In this document: positions 58,254 to 64,000 of the stretch, in pieces
Layout of the letters: each line of letters opens with the position of its first letter
How positions within the stretch are numbered: position 1 is the stretch's first letter
NCBI GenBank assembly: GCA_960531495.1
Contig: OY482853.1
Span: 25,518,732 to 25,582,731 of the forward strand
Length of the DNA stretch: 64,000 bases
Direction of reading: 5' to 3'
Source: Zeus faber
Taxonomy: Eukaryota > Chordata > Actinopteri > Zeiformes > Zeidae
Position numbers and translations under genes: made by a program
The notes under the pieces: model-generated
The model's input: the letters and a program-made list of their open reading frames with translations, nothing else
Told to the model about the DNA's origin: nothing
Database searches by the model: none

Positions 58254-61240
58254 TGGAAAGAGAGAAACTCCAAATTGGTAGGAGTCCGGGGCTGATGCAC
58301 CAATAGTAGATGTACTGCTGCTGACCTGTGATCAAGTCTGGCAGACAAGAATGTCACCACATTAAAACAAGAATGACATTCTTAATATTCTTAATAATTA
58401 TTATAAGTACATTTGTCACTTGAAATGATATACCTGCTCAAAATACCTCCATGTCTCTGAAGAGCGAATAGCCTCAGATGTTTAGTTGTCTCTTTATAAA
58501 TAAGGAGTTATGTAACAAAATCCAATTTCATTCTTGTAAGAAATTAGATCGTATTCAATGTCCCGTTATCTCATTGTGGATTGATCATTTATTCACCAGA
58601 GGAGGAAGAAAAGGCATTTCAGATTTCAGATTTTGAACCAGTACACAAATGAGTCACTTAAGGATATTTTTTCCAAAAAGGAAAGAAAGACAAAATCATA
58701 AATAAAACTCTGAAGAGAGGCTTTCTGTAATAATACGGATTAAGCGTCTTTGAGTAGCTTAAGTGTTCGCCCACTAAGTACGACCACACGTGACTTCTAT
58801 TAATCTCTTGTTCATTCAGCTCATTCCCATGGGATAAAAGACTGACAATGGTTGAAGTAAAGAACAAGAAGGTCTGAAGTACAACAAAGAGAGCATCTCT
58901 AGCTCAAGTAGTCTATTGTGTCCTTCCGGCACTATGTTATTAAAAAATTATACTCATGTAGATATCTTATCATTTTTAAGAAGTATGACATTCTTCTTGA
59001 AAAATGTTCTTGAAAAAGTACGATAAACTGTTTTCTGGTTTTTGAACACACAATACATATAGGACATACATGTACTTATATATGTTCTTGGGAGGGTTAG
59101 TAAATACTGGCGATTTTTGTTGTAAAAAAAAGCAACATTTATTTTATAATTTCAGACTCCAGGGGCGTATTCTCGAAGGCTTGTAAAATCAGCAACATCC
59201 CAAGACAGTGTCGCAGTGTCAAACAAGTGACACAATATTTTGAATATTAAAAGCCTTTACATTTTTTATATTGAAATATTAAGTACTTCATAACATTGAA
59301 ATATTAAAAATTTTAAACTTTTGAAACACTGAATTTTTTTTGTTTTGAATTCACCTCTTTGAATTTCAAATATGACACTTCAAGTTTTGCTATTTAAAAA
59401 ACTTGATTTCAAGTATGTTTTTTTTTTTTTTTTTTCTTCAATGTTAATGAATTCAGATCCAAAAATTCTAGTAGGAGATATTCTAAAATCTATATTCAAG
59501 TTGCTCGATTTCAATCGGCTAAATCCGAACGAGAAAATCCAAGGCGAAGTTACCAAGGATAGCCAGGCATAAGCAATCAAGCCCGAAGGCAATCAAACAA
59601 ACCTCTGCCCTGTACGCACGCGGCCTGCCATTTCACACCAAGATCATCATGTCGGTGTCACATCACACGTCGCCATTTCACACCTCACTGCCAGACCATC
59701 TAGTCTCAAGGTTTGTGACGGTGCATTTATTGTCATGGATCATCTAGGATAAGGAACGAGAACCTGGATGTGATGCTGCAAATGATTGCATTGCTTCAAC
59801 TTATATTGTGTTTGTGTGTGTGGGTAAAAAATGTTGCCACGGTGTGTTCAGCCCCACTAATATAAAAGCCTAGCTGTATATTGATGTCGTGGAAACGCTT
59901 CCGATGGATGTGGTCTGCCTCATAAGGTCCCGGGAGTGTTTGTCTGAGTGCGATCCACTACGGCGATTCCATCGGGGTACACTCGAGTACTTTAGTGGGC
60001 CGGGAATGTAATTTTTCAACATCTCCAACATTATTCCTAATCGTACAACGTTTGGTAAAGATGTTCTTCCGGGAAGATAAATGGGTTCATCAATCGTTAT
60101 CAATATAGCTGACTTATTTATGTGGACACAATAATAAACCTATATGCACAATGGCAATTGTAATGAGATAATAAGATACTAAAATACATAAATAGAATAT
60201 ATTTATTTGGCCTGTGGAACTAAACTCAACCGTTCGTGCCGTATCAAAGCGCTGAATAGTGCCACTCTAAGCAACAGTTTGGTTGTCTAGGAGGAAAGCA
60301 TTGGTTGCCATGGTAACCCAGCTGGCATCGTCTCGAGCTGGCTTCCAGTAACAGCTCTCCTCAACCGCTGGGGCTTTGGCAGAAGCCATTTAAACACTCT
60401 GCATGTCACGGTGCGGCGTTAGAAAACACTGCTGCGCTAATCAGTGCTACGCTGTGGTTCACCGGTGATGGAAGACACGCAAACACCGGCCCGGGCTTCC
60501 TCGGATGACCTCTATTTTTACAAATGTTGCATTGCCGTTTAACAAAGCAATAATAGAAATTAGTAGAAAATACAGAAAATATAAATATAGAACGCATATA
60601 GAAGGTGAATACACGTCCTTAAGTATATTTCACAGATGTACAGGCTCACACACACAGACACACACAGATATTCATTTGCGTGCTTGTGTGTACCATATAT
60701 TAAGGGCTTAATAATTAATCAATTTCTGTTGCAGTGCTAATTGAAACCCTAGCTGCCCGGTAATGTAATCAAACTCTCCCATTTACCGGGGAGATCTATA
60801 GATTTACCGAGATTTACTGTGAGAAATGCGTACGCTTACCGCCCCAGCAGGAAATCTATAGCTGAATGGGAGAACTTATTCATTAAACACCCCGCCGGGA
60901 AATGTACACATTTTCCAGTAAATCTATAGATTTCCTAGAATCTCAAGTGTTTGCTAACACCATATTTCACCAAATGTAATGTGTCATCCTGGTACTCTTT
61001 GCATATTATTGGATTAATATCATAATAAACACTACTAAATAGTATGCCAGTCCTGCCTCCAGTTTGAGTGCAGCTGGCTATCAGAGCATGCAGGTCTTGA
61101 TATTGACATTGAGCTTCTACTGCAACTACTAACTAAGACCAAGTGGACGGTCAGCCTGTTACTGTAGGTGTTCATTCACAAGGTCTCCCCACGAGGAACT
61201 CTGCTACTCAGTACTGTACTCTTAACACTCAGAAGAGGAG
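58254..61240. other. No gene recognised; T-run and palindromic motifs
   Basis: AT-rich, with a T-run at 59418-59438 and several ATTGAAATATTAA-like units (59265-59310). Three ATCTATAG-centred palindromic motifs lie at 60790-60940 (separate entry). No credible coding frame. Confidence 0.45.
60786..60940. repeat. Cluster of three AAATCTATAGATTT-type palindromes
   Basis: GAGATCTATAGATTTACC (60791-60808), GAAATCTATAGCTGAA (60851-60866) and GTAAATCTATAGATTTCC (60918-60935) fall within 150 bp. The surrounding segment also has inverted ATTTACCGGGG and CCGGGAAATG elements. Confidence 0.6.
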
Positions 61241-61243
61241 AAT

Positions 61244-61295
61244 CAAATAGATTCTTTATTTGTCACACAGCGCACACACCACAACACACACACAC

Positions 61296-61389
<94 letters not shown>

Positions 61390-61769
61390 TACAAATAGTG
61401 GCCGGCAAAACTTGTTCTCTGCTTTTAACCCAACCTGTCTTGTCCTTCCTCCGGGCAGCAGCCAGGAGCAGTGGGCACCATACAAAGATGCGCCCAGGGA
61501 CCAATTCTAAACATCCATCGCTGGTCAGACGAGGATGTTCTGCATGTTTTTGGAAGGGGGCATTACCGATGTTACAAGGAGGAAACCACATGTGAGCACG
61601 AGGAGAACATGCAAACTCCACACAGAAAGGCCCCCAATCGGGAGATAACCCACCGGAGCACGGTGCCAACAGCGCCCCAGGTGGGAATCGAACCCAAACA
61701 GGAAATCGAAGTGGAATCAACTTTTTGTAAGCACTTCGCCACTGTGCCCAAATTGGCCCACCAAATAGA
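61244..61769 (-). mobile_element. tRNA-derived SINE, Mermaid/DANA-like, with TSD CAAATAGA
   Basis: The body 61252-61761 is flanked by CAAATAGA at 61244-61251 and 61762-61769. On the minus strand the head has a box-A-like TGGCGAAGTGC (61741-61731) and a perfect box B, GGTTCGATTCC (61694-61684), the internal RNA polymerase III promoter. Then come GGCCTTTCTGTGTGGAGTTT and GCATGTTCTCC, characteristic of the Mermaid/DANA type, a TGCCCACTGCTCC block, a (TG)n expansion and the end TGTGACAAATAAAGAA. The family name is from memory; the promoter boxes and duplication are seen directly. Confidence 0.87.
61283..61386. repeat. (CA)n microsatellite inside the SINE tail
   Basis: About 45 CA units between the SINE body and its AATAAAGAA end. 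The frames of Thr/His or Cys/Val here are artefacts. Confidence 0.96.
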
Positions 61770-62185
61770 GCCCACTATGAAATGCCCATAAGCACACTTC
61801 TTTGTCGATGACAGAATGACAGTGATCTTAACTCCGTATTTCCTCAGGGTTAAGCAGCCCGAGCGCTAAAACCTGGTGGATCAATAAAACCAGAAATGGT
61901 ACCCGGGGACAGTACAGTGATGAATGGCTTTATTTCAGAGGACCGTTTGGTCCCTTGTAAATGAAGACACTATCAATACTTGTGAAATGACTTTTTTGTA
62001 TCTCTTCACTCAATTCTCCCTGCCTCCCCTCTCACAGGACGTTATTGTTTTTGAATAACCTGATGTTGACAGTGTCAACACAATGTAGCATGTGTATGTG
62101 CGTTTGGGAGCATATCGATTCGATTAAATATTATCCAACAGGTATTATATTTATGTGTCCGGCTGTAATGAGATGCATGGCAGGT
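61770..62185. other. No gene or repeat recognised
   Basis: Short spacer, short frames only. Confidence 0.4.
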
Positions 62186-62201
62186 GTGTGTGTGTGTGTG
62201 T

Positions 62202-62262
62202 GTTTGACAAATGTTTGACAAATGGCAATGCCATTTGTCAAATTGACAAATGGCATTGCAAG
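62202..62262. repeat. Overlapping perfect palindromes of a TTGACAAATGGCA unit
   Basis: The unit TTGACAAATG(GCA) occurs in alternating orientation. TTGACAAATGGCA with its inverse forms a 27-bp palindrome at 62215-62241, and AATGCCATTTGTCAA pairs with TTGACAAATGGCATT around one A at 62227-62257. A further direct TTTGACAAATG precedes them at 62203-62213, next to a short (TG)n (62185-62203). Confidence 0.93.
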
Positions 62263-62342
62263 GCAATTATTTTAAGAGCTTTTTTTTTTCATTTTTTTTT
62301 TTTAACCTCATTAGAGCTAAACTTAGCAACTTTTAATGTGGT

Positions 62343-62985
62343 CTAAGAACCCTAACGGTGGAACTACACCAGGCTTGTTGACGCAGGGTACAGGCGGAGT
62401 GTGTTTTTTTTTACCGGCTACGTGGTGAAGCGTCCCTGACGTGTCAATGTTTTCGTAGAGAGAGGAGGAATACTCAAAACAACAGCGATTTTAATCTTTT
62501 TTTTTTTAATGTCTGAAATATCACTATTGTGTGAAAAATATAAAACAATCGTTGTGATTTCCTATTATTACTTGTTTAAAATTGACATAACATATTTAAT
62601 ATAATTGACATGTGAGCTACAACTGTAATTGTTGAAATTGCTCAGTGGAATTTGTTTGTACTGTATTTGCATTACATCTACTATGTTGTTTTATCTTTTA
62701 TTTTAAACTTGTTTGGGTTTGCATTAAACATCTTGACAAGTAAGCACATCCAACAGCGGCTCTAAGTCTCTGGTACAATGTAGACTTATCACATCATCGA
62801 CACATTTATATTGATTGCGCTCTTTACAAACAGGTTTTTATGTAGTTTTTTCTTGTGTTTCTATGGAAAAAGCTTGCGTAGCTGCCTGCATTTGAAAAAA
62901 AAATAGACCTCTCGCACTAAAAGTAGAGAAATGCTGCCCGGACCCCGCACGCCGGACGTGGCCAGTGTGGCTCCGACAGTGCATT
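62343..62985. mobile_element. Possible hAT-type non-autonomous element
   Basis: The left stretch ACGGTGGAACTACACCAGGC (62355-62374) resembles the inverse of the right stretch GGCCAGTGTGGCTCCGACAG (62960-62979). Just inside are CpG-bearing sequences at both ends and an AT-rich centre. The similarity is imperfect and no target duplication was confirmed. Confidence 0.4.
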
Positions 62986-64000
62986 AACATGGATTTAATA
63001 GGAAGCGTGCATTTGCGGCTCACCGCCCCTGTACAACGCGCTGTTGCGCCTTCTGTACTTCTACCATAAGTGCAAAACCTCAAGGAAGGAGTTGCACAAG
63101 CTGATGCAAATGTGAGTGTGACGTTATCCTCCATGGACTTCAGTTTCTCCTAATACCAGATTTGAGGTATTTAGGCAACACTGATTTGACATCAACTGCT
63201 CTAACGATGTCAGCTCAAATAATGTTGATGTTTTTGTAATAGTTCAAGCAGCAGCACATCCCCTTCTACATCCCCTCTTCATGGGTTTTATCTTCCCAGT
63301 ACAGAAGCTCCGCTCTAATCTCCATTAGGCCCTCTCCAGCCAAGCGTTTTGACATCTGAGGAAAATAAATGACGTGTCTGATTTTATTATGTGAGGTCAC
63401 AACACTCAAAAAGGCCAAAGTCACAGCTTTGAACATCTTTCAATATTACATTACGGAGATAAACAGGCTTATGTGAAGCTTGGAAGAGAAGGGATTCGAT
63501 AATCTCTTTGTCTGGTTGTAATGGTAAACTATTGGTGTAATTTGGTGCGTGGAGTTGAGCTGGTTTTAGCTGTTTTCCATTATTAATGGGGATCTAACTT
63601 AAATGACAAGTGGGATATTATCCGGCATTGATTGCGATGGAATGATCATCACAAATAACAGCTCTTGGTCCATTAGGCTCCCAAAAGGTTCAATGAATTT
63701 CAGTCATATGCCGCAGCATTACGCTGTTCAAGGCGTAACATTAGTCCTTCCTCACCTTTATGAATACCAACCACATTGGTGCTGTTGTTTGTTGTGAAAT
63801 ATTCACTAGAGTATCTAGTGCACTATCAGTGTCTATTAGGGCAATGACAACCAGGGTCACTGACGGCTTCAGCGATATTGTTTTGTATAAGCAGAGTCTC
63901 AGAGTAATGCATATAATGTTTCTCACTAATGAGCAGAGGAACTTTTCAATATCAGCTGAATGGCAACGGGACTGCCGGGTAATTAGTGGGTGCAGCAGTG
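62986..64000. other. No gene or repeat recognised
   Basis: Non-coding to the window end. Short frames only. Confidence 0.5.

Noticed and set aside
61684..61741. tRNA gene suggested by box A and box B
   Set aside because: No cloverleaf can be drawn, and the boxes lie in the head of a SINE with a typical tail and target duplication.
62343..62985. Confident hAT element
   Set aside because: The ends only partly mirror each other and no 8-bp duplication was found; kept at low confidence.

Overview
The window looks like intergenic or intronic DNA from a ray-finned (teleost) fish. No convincing host exon, tRNA, rRNA or bacterial-type gene was found on either strand. The fish assignment rests on its repeats: L2/CR1-type and L1/Tx1-type LINEs, a Mermaid/DANA-like tRNA-derived SINE, a Ty3/Gypsy remnant, a Tc1 fragment, many non-autonomous hAT and Tigger-like elements, and very dense (TG/CA)n microsatellites. 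The background is AT-rich and full of short stop-limited frames.

Layout, left to right. 1-3186: 3' two thirds of a decayed L2/CR1-type LINE (endonuclease, reverse transcriptase, 3' UTR). 3.2-7.9 kb: mostly plain sequence, with a long near-perfect hairpin at 5401-5550 and a (TG)n tract. 7.9-9.0 kb: solo LTR, Tigger-like MITE and small hAT MITE in succession. 9.9-10.3 kb: unnamed repeat A. 15.5-16.5 kb: a short internally deleted LTR element sitting in a hAT-type remnant. 17.6-20.8 kb: an L1-type LINE on the minus strand that has lost most of its reverse transcriptase. 21.0 and 24.1 kb: unnamed repeats B and C. 26.65-28.4 kb: hAT-type element hit by another solo LTR. 29.4-30.4 kb: hAT element with an 8-bp target duplication. 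34.0-36.2 kb: gutted Gypsy element on the minus strand. 36.9-37.65 kb: hAT element with a perfect 8-bp target duplication. 37.85-38.3 kb: terminal-repeat MITE. 40.3 kb: repeat B copy, then a 113-bp-period minisatellite. 41.9-42.7 kb: two direct repeats. 43.4-45.4 kb: a second L1 on the minus strand, containing an inserted L2 3' end. 45.4-45.75 kb: second Tigger-like MITE. 47.5 and 51.3 kb: second copies of C and A. 48.7 kb: Tc1 fragment. 50.2 and 61.25-61.76 kb: SINEs. 51.9-52.55 kb: second terminal-repeat MITE. 56.7-58.25 kb: second L2-type copy on the minus strand. 62.2 kb: overlapping palindromes.

No genes here work together as a pathway. The coherent story is one of nested, decaying transposons whose insertion order can partly be read from target-site duplications. 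Coding remnants all carry stops, frameshifts or deletions, so none is expected to be active. I saw no undescribed functional system. The most useful leads are an LTR family with a conserved stem-loop, three dispersed repeats that I cannot name, and several perfect or near-perfect inverted repeats.
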